The notes beneath the pieces are model-generated. The model was not told where the DNA came from and searched no databases. It worked only from the letters and a program-made list of their open reading frames with translations. From assembly GCA_037501455.1 (NCBI GenBank), contig CM074857.1, positions 98,613,501-98,677,500 of the forward strand: a stretch of DNA of 64,000 nt, written 5' to 3'. Position 1 is the stretch's first letter, and each line of letters starts with the position of its first letter. The stretch comes from Lantana camara (taxonomy: Eukaryota > Streptophyta > Magnoliopsida > Lamiales > Verbenaceae). Positions 38,801 to 51,861 of the stretch are shown piece by piece. The position numbers and the translations under genes are program-made.

Positions 38801-39516
38801 GCTCCTTTGATGCCAAAATGATCAACATAAAGCACCCTTTCTACTGCCACATGCTGTAAAAGTTGTGCTAAAAGAACCAACACCACGGCTTAACTTTTAT
38901 AAAATGAAATGAGTGAAAAGAACCAACCTAGCTTGAAATTAGCTGCTTTTGGGACTGGCATATATCTTTCTCTGCATCTTTTCCATGACCTTTTAGAAGT
39001 CAACTTATAACTGAGCGTCTTTTGTAACTTCAAATTTCGAGTTTTTTGGCCCAAGTCTTAACAACTGAGGGGCCACGAGAAACAAAATGGGAAGTGGAAT
39101 GTTACTGTTAAAGCAGATATATATTAGTCTCTTCTTTTGCAATCAGTTAAATTGTTTTCAAGAAACTTCTCAACTCTTTCATTCAACAGATAATTTAAGG
39201 TAATCCTTCTGATTGATATCTTATAGATACTGACGGTAGAGAATGAGCTCAAACTGTTTTCTAGAAACTTCTTGCCTCTTTCATCCTTTTGCGGAGCAAT
39301 GTTGTCGTGAAACCAATTTAATATCCCTTGATACATAGTTTCACGGAGCCTAATCAAGAAAAGTTAGTTGCTAGCAATGTGTTGATGGATTAGTCTAATA
39401 AATTCTTATGTTTGCAGGTGAAGTATTTACAGATAGCAAAGAAAACCAAAAGTGGCAACCCGTATCGGTGGGTGAGATACGTCACTCAAGCTAACTCTTA
39501 TGTTGCTCGCATATGA
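32870..39516 (+). CDS. AP4M: AP-4 adaptor complex subunit mu
   Basis: Medium subunit of the AP-4 coat at the trans-Golgi network, which in plants sorts cargo to the vacuole. Thirteen exons can be joined: 32870-32927, 33703-33797, 34382-34585, 35161-35277, 35422-35550, 36670-36796, 36988-37088, 37189-37293, 37523-37617, 38354-38441, 38535-38595, 38716-38789 and 39418-39516. They give 450 residues with no disruption, about the family length. The N-terminus MISQFFVLSQRGDNIVF and the C-terminus NPYRWVRYVTQANSYVAR are hallmark AP-4 mu sequences. Residues 1 to ~140 form the longin-like adaptin domain, and residues ~185-450 the mu homology domain (IVGGSEHTLRAKLNFSQE). All introns are GT-AG except intron 10, which needs a GC donor at 38442 or an alternative GT at 38460 that adds six residues. 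Exon edges come from reading frame and homology only. Confidence 0.96.
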
Positions 39517-41195
39517 CAGCAGTCACTGGTTTCCCTGTTCATATGTTCATTTCTTTCGACGACATCTCACGGTTTAGTTTATAGTTGTTGAGTAAGATTT
39601 TCATTATACGAAGCTTGGAAATTGCGATTTTCGCTTTTAACTGTTTTTTCTCAACTCTGAATGTTGCTGCTGTAGCATGTATCGCTAGCAAATTGTTCTT
39701 GTTACTAAACTAGAAGTCGTTCCAAAATTCTAACTTAGTTTCCTGCCATCATGTCTCGACTCTGTTATTGACATCTTTTAAGATGCTTAAGGTATCGAAT
39801 GCACTCAATTCATACCTATGAACTTGAAATTTGTGAAAATACAGTTCTCCGTATGGGTGTTGATTGGAGGCAGGTACTTGTATGTGTGTATGTGTGTAAA
39901 TGACTGGAGTTTGAATCCTTAGTTTGAGGAATTAGATCCTGAGTAAATTTTCAGAAGCTCAATTTCAGTAATTGAGGTCACTGCAAGATAGCTGGAATTG
40001 ACGGAATTAATCGTGTCGAGCCGAATAATGTTTGGGTCATTGGGCTCGGTTCATTACTAGCTTATTAGGCTAAAAATCTCTGTCGATCGTCCTGTTAACC
40101 TGTTAATTCAAATTACCAGCAAATCTATTTTTCTTTAAGCTAATATTATCTTCTTAGACCCAATTTATTGAGTGCTTGAATGCTTTTAGTTTCTCACTTT
40201 TTCTGTTCTCAAGTGAATTTAACTTGCGTATTAGTACGGTATGGTGAGAAACGTGGCGTTGTTGGCATGATGATTTTTTTTTGCCATTTTCGTTTGAAAT
40301 GCATATTTTACCAGTTGTATCAACTATCAACGGAATGACAAAAGATTTAGAGGTACGGTGCATTATTATTCGAATTAGGTATGAGATATATTCTTCATTG
40401 AGAGAAAGTAGATTGTAACCATTAAAACAAGTTTTGTACATTCTAAATATGTTAAAAAATGTTTTCAATTATTGGGTGTTAGCTTTGTATTTTTTTTAAT
40501 ATTTTATTTTATTTATTTATTTATTGCATAATTCATATATCTCTGTATATTTTAGGATAATCGGTCAGTCTAACCGAAGCCAAATATAATGTGGGTTAGG
40601 TAAATGGTTAGAAAAACGAAATTTATTCACCAATATTTGGGGTTTTCAACTGATCGCACACTCCTGTCGATATTTGATGGGACGAGTAAGACTTATTTAT
40701 TTTATTATAAATAGGTTACTTTGTCGGTTAAAAGGCAGATGAATTTTTTTGAGGAGATCACTGTTTTTGTGGTCGGGCGATTAAAAGCAAATTGAAAAAT
40801 TAATTGGGTCAACAGAATAGTTGGGACAACTGTGATATATTTAACATTAAAAATTTAAAATATTATATAATAAAAACATGTTTTTAATTTATTTTTGTGG
40901 GGCACGATTTTGCTATTTACTGGAAGTATTTTACTGGTGGGATAATATAGGATGAAAGGAAAGCGGGAAAACCCCCGGATCGAAAGTTTGAATGCGTATG
41001 GAAAACTCCATAAGCAAGAAACATTCTAATTGATTCGATTAATATGGGTGGATCGTTTATCAACCATTCATTGAATGATAAATAACTACAAGTGACAGAG
41101 AGACATGATTTTATTTAGTTTATACTTATGATGTACAGACACTTTTAAAAATATCATTTTATCGTAATGTGTCGTGTCGGATATTTGTTCGATAC
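39517..41195. other. 3' flank of AP4M, AT-rich, no gene seen
   Basis: Holds the presumptive 3' untranslated region and AT-rich intergenic DNA. The frames present are short and unconserved. No transposon ends are identified before the LTR that starts at 41196. Confidence 0.5.
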
Positions 41196-41530
41196 TGTAA
41201 CACCCGTGATGTCAGGCACCACATCCCCCGCACTATGAGTCTAATCCACATATGAAATGAGTTGTACATACATGAACTGGACTCACAGCGAACGGGTGAC
41301 AAAGAAAAGACATTTTTAGCTAGGCGGATTCTAACCATGTACCAATCAATCAGAGAATATGAATATGCGGTGAGAAAGCAATAACACCAAATATAAAATC
41401 ACAATTTAAAGATAAATTAACATGCAACCTAAAAACTGGTTCAATTAAGCATGAATCCTGTCCCAATTTAATATCCATCAATAAACAACTGGTTCTCAGG
41501 CCCAACCAATAAACCAATACAATAAAACAA
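41196..41530 (-). mobile_element. Element C: 3' LTR, distal part
   Basis: Begins TGTAACACCCG and includes cacatcccccgcactatgag, agcgaacgggtgac and agctaggcgg, the reverse of the standard right end of these LTRs. Interrupted at 41530 by the Harbinger element and continues at 54279. Confidence 0.88.
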
Positions 41531-42339
41531 GAGGTCGTTTGGTAGGTGATATTCATTTTTCATGACTTAATCTCCATCGGGCCCATTACGGTGGATTAAC
41601 ATCAGGTTTTGCTTAAATAATTTCATGTTTGGTAGCATTAATTGCATCTGAAGTGGGGTAATCTTAAATCCCTCGTTTTCTGTTTGGTAAGCTATACAAA
41701 GGTAGATTGAAAACTGGTATTCCCAATTTGCCCCTCATTAACAGTGTTTTCTTCGCCCCTAAATTGACAGACCTTTCTCGCTTGAAATCAATTAGGAGTT
41801 TTTCTGTGTTCATCGCAGGAGAACTAACAAGAAACGATTCTCCTCCGAAAACGGCGACAGAATTCAGTGATTTCTGTAACCGCGATTCGCCCTCCGTTTG
41901 ATCGCCTGAGCGTGTTGTGTTCTCAAATTTCGTCCTATCCGCAGGTATGGTATCAAATTTCATACCCAAATGTTGTATTTTACTGGAGAAAAAATGTGGG
42001 CGGCACCGAATCGTTGAAAATTGCACTTATCATAGCCTTTTCCTTGTTGCAAACTGTTTAATGATGCTAAAAGGAAGTTTAATTTCTTTGGGATTTACGT
42101 ATGACACTCCCTTCTGTCCTGTGGTTCTTACTTAAATGTGCATCTACGAGTTACGTGAAATCTAACTATTCAGCCTGGTCGAGCCATGGTTTAATGTAAT
42201 TTAGGATCCTTATTTGTACCATTTGCATGTTGGTTAAAGTATACGATGTGTGCAGCAGTTTCCACTTAGTTTCTAACCTCGTTTTAGGATACTGCATTGA
42301 TGATGGATTTTTTATTTTGTACCTTTAGAATTGTATGCC

Positions 42340-42804
42340 ATGAATCATCTTCCGAACCCTGTCTGCCCAAAAGGTCACGGTGAAATGATTTTGAAGCGCT
42401 CGAACTCAATGAAGAACCCTGGTCGCTTATATTATATTTGTCCTCTCCAAGTTAGGCATGATGGCTTTATGATATGGTCGGACGAATATCATCCTGCTGG
42501 ATCCCCCACCAAAATGACTGACTCCTACTCTCCCAGTCGTCCTTGTGGGTCTTCGGCGAACACTGATCCATCAAAACTCCCCCCATACAAAGGTGTAGAT
42601 ATAACAAAATCGGAGTCTTTCGAGGCTGTTTCGGAGCCGAATGTATCTCAGATGAGGCAATATGAACCTGTCGTACTAAACCATCAATGGCAGATAGAAC
42701 GGGGTCGTGTGCAAGTCCCTATTATTCATTGTTACTTGCTAACACACATTTTAGTGTTATTTGTTGGTGTGTGGTTGGGTGTTACATTGTCACGTTTTCT
42801 TTAG
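42340..42804 (+). CDS. GRF-type zinc-finger protein with C-terminal membrane segment
   Basis: 154 residues, single exon. Residues 9-51 match the zf-GRF pattern: Cys9, His13, then NPGRLYYIC (Cys34), then FMIWSDEYH. The fourth ligand is probably His40 in place of the usual Cys. Residues ~60-125 are polar and low in structure. The last ~28 residues (HILVLFVGVWLGVTLSRFL) form one hydrophobic segment, so it may be tail-anchored. GRF fingers bind single-stranded nucleic acid in characterised proteins; small plant GRF-membrane proteins are numerous and of unknown role. It sits inside the Harbinger TIRs, reading inwards from the left end. The upstream in-frame TTG is not used because ATG follows nine bases later. 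It could be a captured host gene or a true transposon gene. Confidence 0.7.
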   Translation: MNHLPNPVCPKGHGEMILKRSNSMKNPGRLYYICPLQVRHDGFMIWSDEYHPAGSPTKMTDSYSPSRPCGSSANTDPSKLPPYKGVDITKSESFEAVSEPNVSQMRQYEPVVLNHQWQIERGRVQVPIIHCYLLTHILVLFVGVWLGVTLSRFL

Positions 42805-43891
42805 CGTAGTACTATTTCTTGTGTAATGGATTTATGATGTTTGTAATGTGTTAGGGAAACTTCCAGCTACCATGTTAACTATGCATAAATTGTTCGAGGT
42901 ACTTTGAATCGCAATACGAACGAGAATGCGGTTTATATATCCTGAAATTGAAGTGAACAATTTCTTATCATAATACCTTATTTGTACAGAAATAGATCTT
43001 GTTTGTGCAGATTGGTCACACCAAGCTATTGTTTTGTAGCTCCTGTTAGATAAGGTATGTTTCTCAAACTGGTGTATCGAAGGGCTCAGTGGTGCAGGCC
43101 GGTATTTATATGCAAATTATATTTCAACGTTAATGTAGCTTAACATTTCAATATTATGTTGACAATATCTGTAAATTTAGGTGCATGCATCACGTACTAC
43201 GCTAATATCACAAGCATTCAATGTTATATTTATTGAGTTTATATGTTCCCCTGGATTTGACAAAATTGATTTTCCCACGATAGCCAATCCCACATTTACT
43301 TTCTAAACTTAGAACATGCAGCATCTCTTTTGTTGAAAATTGTAAAGGAAGCATACATTGGGTTATATTAGTACACGAGAATATGAAGGGGGGTAAACTA
43401 CTAATGCACATAACATGATGGATCACACAGGAACATGTATCTCAAAAGTTAAGGTGTCGTTTTGCTGGGCAGCTAGTTCCCGTGTCCTCGGTGTAATACG
43501 TATTATTAGTCTGATCCAATATGTGAGTTGATCTTTCCCCTTCATTCGTGTAATCGACTACACGGCCTGGCCCTTTCGTGCTGCTTTCGTAGTTAACCGA
43601 AATGTGATTCACAATTGGTGAAACTGGATCAGTTGCTTTTCCATTTCTCCATTCCTCATGATCGCAAGCACAGTCCGCTGTTCAATATTGCATAGGTAGG
43701 ACAATTGTTTAATGGTTATTGATACAGTGCACATAATACTACAATGTTTGAGTTAATGGAAAATTAAAAACTTTACCTGAGTTAAGCAGGAAATCGTCCA
43801 TGGTTGGCAATGTGTTCGGCACTGGCAACGGATCAGTAACAATATCAAAATACCTGTTTGCTTTTGCAGGCCGTGTCGTAATCTAGCTCGA

Positions 43892-44451
43892 TTATCGCGC
43901 CCAATCGGGTCCGAAAATGGAATGCATTTCGTACAACATTCGTTCCATGGGATATCTTTCGTATGCAACTCCAAGCTCCATGGACTAACAATGAGGTCAG
44001 TTCATGCGTTTTCAAGCATTCAAAATTTATTACATGAAATATTTGTACATCTATTCTATGCTTCTAAAATTAGTTTGAACTGCATATCAGTTAACAACTC
44101 TAAAGATTACAGTCATACCTCTCGGATGGAGGCCCATGTTGATTTCGGCGCGTAGATGCTTTGTGTCCTCTCATCATATTTCACCCCGTCGTGGCTGGTC
44201 AGTGCATTCCACGTGTGATATCTCAGTTCTGATAGTTCGAACCTTTCACATACATCCTGCAGTTCAATTGTGACATTGGTGAGCAGGTTCAAATAATCAG
44301 CAACCTTGTAAAGTATAGCAGTGTCCTGCTTCGTCAATTTTCTCTTGTAAAACATCGCCTCTGTCTGCAACTCCAAGTGGAAGATCTCATCCAAGTTCTC
44401 TGTCCATTTGCTGTCGAAAAAGATACCATGCCTTGACAGAAATCTTGCCAT
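43892..44451 (-). CDS. Small Myb/SANT-like domain protein (141 aa)
   Basis: Two exons, 44451-44119 and 43984-43892, with GT-AG borders, join in frame to a stop at 43894-43892. Exon 1 ends with a segment bearing the C-terminal half of a Myb/SANT-like (PF12776-type) domain: a helix, then GVKYDERTQSIYAPKSTWAS. Exon 2 supplies the expected last part (AYERYP...MLYEMHSIFG). The N-terminal tryptophan-rich helix of the domain is not obvious, so this is a short or divergent version. It lies head to head with the gene at 45018 across ~570 bases. Such proteins are the DNA-binding or nuclear-import partner of Harbinger transposases. The frame is intact. Confidence 0.65.
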
Positions 44452-45017
44452 TGGTAGTTTGATGGTCTTCTTAAAATTTTCTCCTTTCTTTGGGGGAGAA
44501 ACTGAATCCTGAATGTGTATAAACCGTATTGAAAGGCTGTCTTATGTAGCATTTATTTGTTATCTTAAATAGAATTTATCTGTTAGATAATGTTTTAAAG
44601 TAATGATGACTCCGTTGAAATTCTACAACATATCTTTTGCCCAAATCTGGACATACCAAATTGATTCTCTCTCTCTTTTTTTTTTTTTTTTTTTCTGTAG
44701 GATTATGCATTTGAAAATTTAGTACGTGTTTCATTGTGTCCAATCCTATTAACAGAGACCTCACTTGATCACATTGGACGTCGTGACTAGACCTGCACTA
44801 CGAAATAACCTTCCATGTAGTCTTTGTCTGAGAATATATTCCTGACTACAAACCAATGTCCTTCACTGATAGCCAAAGTCCAGCCCTTCTAGCCTCACAT
44901 GCAAGTGTCACCCAACATATTCACATGACCAATATTTAACCCGTGATATGCTTCTTGGTTATTAAGCCTTCTGAAAATACTGCTCTACTTTCATCCTAGT
45001 GTTTGTTAGAACAAACA

Positions 45018-45662
45018 ATGGATGACGATTCGGGCCGACTCCGACAAGCCACTCTCCTCCTTTGTACGCGTCTACCTTTGAATAAAACTGAAACTCGGTT
45101 ACTTATTGTGCTAATGCACCGTTGGGCCATCGACCACGAATCCATCGAGAGTGAGGATGATGTAATGAATGCAGCGCAATGGTTAGCATCGGACATGACT
45201 ACGCGTTTGTGTAAACCATTCACGACGGGGCTCATTTTCTATAAAATGTGTCAATTGCGGTATGAGTTCGCTGAATTCAGAAAGTTTGTAATGTGGAGTG
45301 GAGTGACTTATCACAGTGCGCTTAATCGTGTCGTTATCACACGTGAATATTTTGTTGGTCTAAATGGTCGCCCGGTACGTACCGAACACTTCAGCTACAA
45401 CTCGTAATTATGTTTTCCAATCTGTTTGTTTAATGCAACGAACATATGCAAGCTTAATACAGAATACTATTCTATTTAATCCTTGCTAATGCATCTGTAA
45501 CAGGAAAGCGCGAGAGAACTTAAGTTCAGGTCCAAAGGGATGCGTGACTACAAATCCTTGAAGTATTTCTTTCGAATGAAGAGAGCAGGACTGACTCATC
45601 TTGAACTCTCACAAAATGATGTTCGTGGGTTGCCCGACAGAGACTCATCAGATGACGATTGA
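45018..45662 (+). CDS. Small Myb/SANT-like domain protein (171 aa)
   Basis: Two exons, 45018-45374 and 45504-45662, GT-AG, in frame. The C-terminal half of a Myb/SANT-like domain is visible: SGVTYHSALNRVVITREYF in exon 1, then ELKFRSKGMRDYKSLKYFF across the junction into exon 2. That is the order (G-x-Y, N-x-V, then FR-x-KG-x-x-Y-x-x-L-x-x-F) seen in plant Harbinger ORF1 relatives. It ends in an acidic tail (DRDSSDDD). It is divergent from its neighbour at 43892-44451 but shares the intron position within the domain. No disruption is seen. It could regulate transposition or be an exapted duplicate; neither is shown. Confidence 0.65.
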
Positions 45663-46366
45663 TGAGTTAACCTTGCGGCGATCGACCGGCCCTCGTTTAG
45701 TCAAGGTTCGTTTGTAATTTGGATTAATATAACGCTGAGTTCTACCTTTCAAGGTGTCGCCCACTATAAATGTCTGTATGATAGTTGTCATTCCCATTGG
45801 TTTGCACGGATGATGCTGAAAATGAACATTGAATCTAATTTTCTCCAGTATATATTTGCAGATTAGAAATAATGTTGCCTTTCTTATTACAGATAAGTTC
45901 AAAGTTGATACAATCTACTTGGAAGTGGTGTTATGGTAATAGTAAAATTTATTGGAAACCAAGAAGGGGAAATCGAAAATAAAAATAGATTTCATCGGCC
46001 ACTAGAACGCCTGTATGCATTGAGATAATGTGAAAATTACGGACAATAAAAATGTTACGGAGTAATATAACGTATTCAAGAGCGCAAGCAATGAATTGGG
46101 CAGTAATAATATGTAATGACGAACCTGGACCCGAATCGGTTAGTACGGTATGTTTCTTTTTGTTCAAATGTGAATGACAGAGCAATTAGTTATCGAGTTA
46201 AATCAAGTTGCTTAATACACATCACCTCTACGATTTATTTCCACAAATATCCGGATGCGTTACAAAAGGACATCTTCATTAGTTGTTTTTTTTTTTTTAA
46301 AAAAAACTTAAACAAAAAAACCATCATTCATATAATTAAAAAAAAGTGCGTATTCCGAATAACAAC

Positions 46367-49300
46367 TGTAGCACCCCAAACGGTGGGGCACCACACCCCC
46401 GCACTATGACCCGACACGTATACAAAATGGAATGTCCGCACGCGTGCCAAGTCACAGCGAACGGGTGACAAACAAAAACCACTCCTAAGCTAGGCGGTAC
46501 CGAAACCCTGTACAAGCGCAAATATGCAAGACCAGAATGCGAAAGCGATACAAAATATGGGAATTCTCAAAATCCTTAATCAGCAATCATAATTCATATA
46601 TTTCAAAAGTAACTCAACATCAGCTAAACGGGTTCAACTAAACCGAGCACCTGTCCTAACCTGTCCCGAAAATCATACATCCATATCATGAGTACCAACC
46701 TGCATAATCTATACCTATCATATACATAGTTTCCTTCACAAATCAAAACAAGGTATATAACAAATCAAACAGACCGACACAGACTCAACAGACCCGACTC
46801 AAAGCCGCCTAGCTCAAACCTGCAAGAACTGGAAAGTGGAAAAGAAGGGGGAGGGTCAGTCTCTAGAAGACTGAGCGAGCAGGAGCGATAAATATATATA
46901 AAAACATGCACATGCAAGTCATAAATCCCGAGCAAGGTTTTATTTAAAGTTAGTTCCCAAAAAGGGCAAGAGAATAACTCAGCAATGCTCGGCCTTTACG
47001 ACTAATCATATTAAATTCATTAAGTTCATAATTCATACATAAACATAAAGGCTCGGCGAGTGAGCGTGCATCATCTCCAACCAAACTCCAACCGTGTACG
47101 ACAAATATCATTAATATCTTAAATAGGTGGTCATGCAATATATCATAATACACGCAGATCATATATCATATCCTAAACATATTCGTTTGGGCAATCCGTG
47201 TCCCGGCCTTCCCGCACGGTGCCTATCAATCATAAACAGAATCATAATCATAATCATAAGTCATAAAATAAGTTCCAACCTTCTTCCTCCGGGTGGTGGA
47301 CGGGTTAGCAAGACCCGACCACCTCATATATAGGCCAATGGGGTTTCATGACTCCCCCAAGGGCACTCAGCTCCCATTCCCCGCTAAACCTCCTAGCGAG
47401 GGCCGGTATCACCGTAAATGTGGTGGGACTAGTACAAGGGATCATCGTCGGCCCTTGCCTCCCCGGATAGCCACTTGCACTAAGTCCCTGGGCCCGTGCA
47501 ATCATAACATACATACATAATCTCGCCAAAACATTTGCTTCATACTTCGGATACATACCATAAGAAAACATACCTTACCGTGCAACTCGGCATATGCTAT
47601 ACACGTACCTCTCCGTGTCATCCTAATCCGTAGCTAGCATGAAGACACATGGTTTGGAGCATAGCCTCGTTGCAAAACCATTTTAAGCTTATATACGCCC
47701 ATACGTATAACTTCAGAAGAATTTACTCGATAACTCTATTTTAAAAATAACATATATATATATATATATATATAAGGTTTTTGGCCAAAACTTGTCACAT
47801 AAGGTTGTAGGGTTTAATACGTAACTAAAGCAAAAACACCCTCACCTGGTACCAGACAAAGCCAAATCCAAAGCAAATGGTCCACCCCGGAACCTGCACG
47901 ACCACAAGTCACCACCCCGGGTGCACCTGTACCAACTGATCACACAAAACACAGTACAAAACTCAGACTCAGACTCAGACAACCATATAAAGACGCACGG
48001 CATATGCTCAACTACTTAAGAAATGCAATTACATAAGTCAAGTTCATAATCATACTAATTACTTGTAAAATAAAATATCGCATAGCTCAACATATTCATA
48101 AAGTAGATCAAGAGATGTTCTTATGCACAATTAATTTAAATAAACAAAATGGAAAGGCAATGCATGTCACATTATTTCATATAAATTCATATAAATCTTA
48201 TTCAATTCAGATATTGCATACCAGGTTCATATAATGCGCATTTACAAAGCAATCGAATCAATTCACATATAATATTTCATAAAATTGCACGTAATTCAAA
48301 GCCAACTAAATCATATCATAGCATGCTATAAATTTTATTTAATTAAATCAAACAAATTCGTATATCACATTTCATACAATTTCACATAATATATGGCCAA
48401 TTAATTCATATAACATGTTACGAGTTCCATATAGATTCACGAAGTCATTTATCAATTCCCAACTATATCAACAACAACATGAATTCATACATTCATAATT
48501 TATTTCATGTTTTCAAATGCCATACAATGCCTATTCATTAATTATCAAGTATACAAGAACAAATTACATTTTAAAACAATTGACAATTAATACAACTCAG
48601 CATAACGGGGTTCAATTCACAATTCAAAGCATCACTACGTATTACATTTCATTTAATACATGATTTCATATTCATTGGAATTCATTCCGATCAACAATTC
48701 AAGCATATGGCCATTAATTCGCATTAAAACAATTAAATCAAATAAGTCCCAAATACACAAATAAATTCGTAACAAATAAACCGAGTGTCCGATTGACGAA
48801 CGGGAAGTGGCGTTGGACTCACCACAACGAGGCGGACAAACTGTCCGAAGCTCGTCGGATCGCCGCCACCGGAGCCACCGGAACAGTGGCGGGCCGCCGC
48901 TCGGCCGCCAACGGAGCAAGCCGGAAAAATCCCCAAAATTCACTCGTGCGAGGATTCGTCGTGCTCAATCCAAATCCTCGATCAAATTCTACAAATTCCA
49001 AGCCCGTTGTCTCCAATTCCAAATCTAACAACACGAAACCCTAAAATCTTCAAATCGAAATTACTTCCAAACCGGTGAACGAAAATCGAATCCGAAAGAG
49101 GCATTGGCTTACCCATGATGTGCTCTTTGAAACCCCTATGCTGTTTGCTGGAAAAAGTCACCGGAGATGGCCGCCGCCGTGAAGCACCGTCGTGCCACCA
49201 CTGCTGCTCTTCCGCCGCCGCTCCGACTAAATTCAGGTGGCGGGACTGACCTCAAACAACTCAGCTCGTCGTCCTGAGTCTTTCCCCTCAAGCCCCGTCG

Positions 49301-50046
49301 CCGGACAACGATCGGAGCACCAAACCCGCCACCAAATGCCGCTGCACTGCAACTCGCCGGAACCGCCACCTGCGGTGGTTTTTGCATCGAACCGAGGCCG
49401 GAAACGTCACCAGCGGGTCGGAAAACATGGGGGTAGGGTGGTGTTGGCCAGCGAAGCTCGCCGGATTGTCGCCGACGATGAGGTGGCGCAACCCGCCACC
49501 TTCGGACCACCACTGCGCCGCCGTCAGCCATTCTCAGGCCACAAAACTGGTATCATCGTGTCGGGCTCATCGAGCTCGTCGAAATGGACTATTGGTTCGT
49601 CAAATTCCGTCGAGTATAGGCCGAGTTTGGAGTTGTGCATGTTTTTACACCGTGAGTGTGTGTGTAACGTTGAAGCGGGAGAGAGAAGAGAGCAGGCTGA
49701 GGTCTGCTGCATTTGGCACAAATTACGAGGATCCGGGGTATTATATCTCGGGTCCTCATACGCAAAAACGGTCCAAAGAACGGGCTAACGAAGTCAGAAT
49801 GGGGCAAACTTAGAGTCTACGGACTCGTCTCGATGCCCCGAACGCAAAAGAGGGGTCAAAGAGGTCGAACTCTCGACCGGACGAGAAATGACCGAATAAC
49901 CCCTTAAAAAGAGAAAATTGGAAACAGGCCCCTAAACTCTAAAAGAGTTCAAAATAGGGTCAGGCAAAACACAAAATAATATAATTAGACATATAATAAA
50001 GTTGGAACGTGGCGTACCTTATACGTTGGACGAGCGGGGTGTTACA
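46367..50046 (-). mobile_element. Solo LTR E inside the Harbinger element
   Basis: 3,680 bp from TGTAGCACCCC to GGGTGTTACA with the perfect 5-bp duplication ACAAC (46362-46366, 50047-50051). No internal region. It has the A-type layout, including a GC-rich block at ~48790-49560 whose several overlapping frames (for example 49237-49788 plus, 49531-49136 minus) lack any domain. It also has GTGCACATAAGAACA-like text near 48113-48128, the tctctagaagactg inverted repeat near 46859, and (TA)n at 47752-47773. It inserted after the Harbinger element. Confidence 0.93.
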
Positions 50047-50377
50047 ACAACCATATAGCCATGCACCACAAGAATGACATTTTTGACATGAACATGAATA
50101 AGTTGGGTACGGACCTAACCAATTAAATTGGTACGAGAATACATTGTCCAAAAAACTAGTCATAACCTACTTCACTTAATACGTACAAATAAAGCTACTG
50201 TTGTTATTTGTACAACTAGTACTGGTACTACAGACTTTGGCAAGTCATCCTACTCAAAACAACCATGACCAATCAACAGGGTTAGAATCTGTTCAATATA
50301 CCATAACACAAAAACTACGAGAACTAAGCCATTGCTAGGAAACATACTAACAAAAGGTTATCAAGTTTACCAAGTGA

Positions 50378-51477
50378 TCAACTGGATGAATTGCTGAAGT
50401 GGATCAGACTTAAAACGTAAGTACCACGCACTTCAAGCGGCACGCCGTAAAATGCCCTGAGGTCTCCATGATTGTTAGTTAGATGACGGGTAGCCCACAT
50501 GACGGCATCCAATGATAACTCAGGCAGGGATGACAAACATTCATACAATCCATCTTGCTTTGCAGCAATATCCTCCGGCAGAGTTGATTGGGAACTTGCC
50601 GGTTTGGGGATGAATTTATCATATGCATCTGCAATAGTGACGCTTGTTGACTCCAGTAAATCAGCCATCAGGTTTTTAATTTCGGATGGATCAAATCTTG
50701 AGGAGCGAGAGCGTTTGTTTGAACTCTTGGAGGACTCAGGTCGTTCAGAGCTGGGCGGTGTAATTGATGTCACATCCCCGCATTCTTCATCCAAATTTAT
50801 TGGCTCATTATCCGCAGGATTGTTGCTGTCCTTAATGCCCTTGCCTCGACTGTTTCCACCGTTTGATGGGGAGTTTATTATATCATTCATGGCATCCCCA
50901 ATGTCAACAGATTCTTTGCCAGTTGCACGATCAGTCCCAAAAACAAGGTTCCACCGGTTGAGCCAAGGGAATGCTTTTCCACGGACGAGTTTGACATTGT
51001 CTTTGTTCACCTATACACAAATACAGTATTTAATCGTTCTTATTCAGGTTGTGAAATATAATGTTTAATGTTTGCGTCAGAACGGTATATTTTAAAAGTT
51101 ACCTTCTCTTGTTCGATCCATGCATCGGGTTTATCGGGGACAATCATGTTGGTTGTAGGATCTACTGTGAAGCCTCCCCTGCCCGAAGAACCAAGTATCA
51201 TGATAATAGCAGTGTGAGTCTTGCGCCACACAGAAAGCTTAGATTTTACGTGCTTATGTTCAATCCCACAGCCAGGTAACATTTCAGCCATCAAGTTACA
51301 GATCTTTATCATGTAACCACCCCGGAGAGACCCATCCGGTTTGATCCCGTCAGCGTGTAAAGCCTCTAGAGCAACGAGCAAGGACTCTTCCTCTTTAGAG
51401 GTCCAGAATCTTCGTGGCACGTTGACACCTCTTCCCCTCTGGGTTCGAATTCGAGCGGTGGCACGTTGACAATCCAT
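50378..51477 (-). CDS. Harbinger ORF1: Myb/SANT-like DNA-binding protein
   Basis: Two exons, 51477-51103 and 51010-50378, GT-AG, give 335 residues without interruption. Residues ~24-120 hold a full Myb/SANT-like domain: RRFWTSKEEESLLVALEALH, then the second helix and KLSVWRKTH, then GGFTVDPTTNMIVPDKPDAW. Exon 2 completes it with RGKAFPWLNRWNLVFG. A Ser/Asn/Lys-rich linker with a basic stretch (SNKRSRSSR, ~ residues 220-228) follows, and a C-terminal helical region. In characterised Harbinger elements this protein is needed for nuclear import of the transposase and binding of the ends. It lies ~390 bases downstream of the transposase on the same strand. Confidence 0.9.
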
Positions 51478-51861
51478 GACCTGCGCACATGCAATTAGAA
51501 TGACAGTATATCAGCTTTATTCATAGCGTTTTTAACATGACATTCAGTAAAATGTTAATCAAAATAGAAAAAAGCTGAACTAAGAAGGAAAGAATGAATA
51601 TATACAACACAATACGTAAAATCAAAGCTGTCAAATCATAATAAAAAATGAACAGATCTAAGTCAAGAAGAAGTTACATAACCAAACAATTTGAACAAAC
51701 ACACAGGGGGATGTTTTACAACCAAAAGTCTCCAACAAGATAAATGAACACAGTTCGTAAAAAAACACAGCATGTCAATGTAAAAATAGAAATATCAAGA
51801 TCTGCTGTGAAACGAGTGTGGCTGTTGACCACATTTCAATTGCAGCCTAACACATTTCTTG

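Noticed and set aside
49136..49813. Long frames (up to 183 codons) in GC-rich DNA
   Set aside because: They lie inside solo LTR E, overlap on both strands, and reflect high GC with few stop codons.
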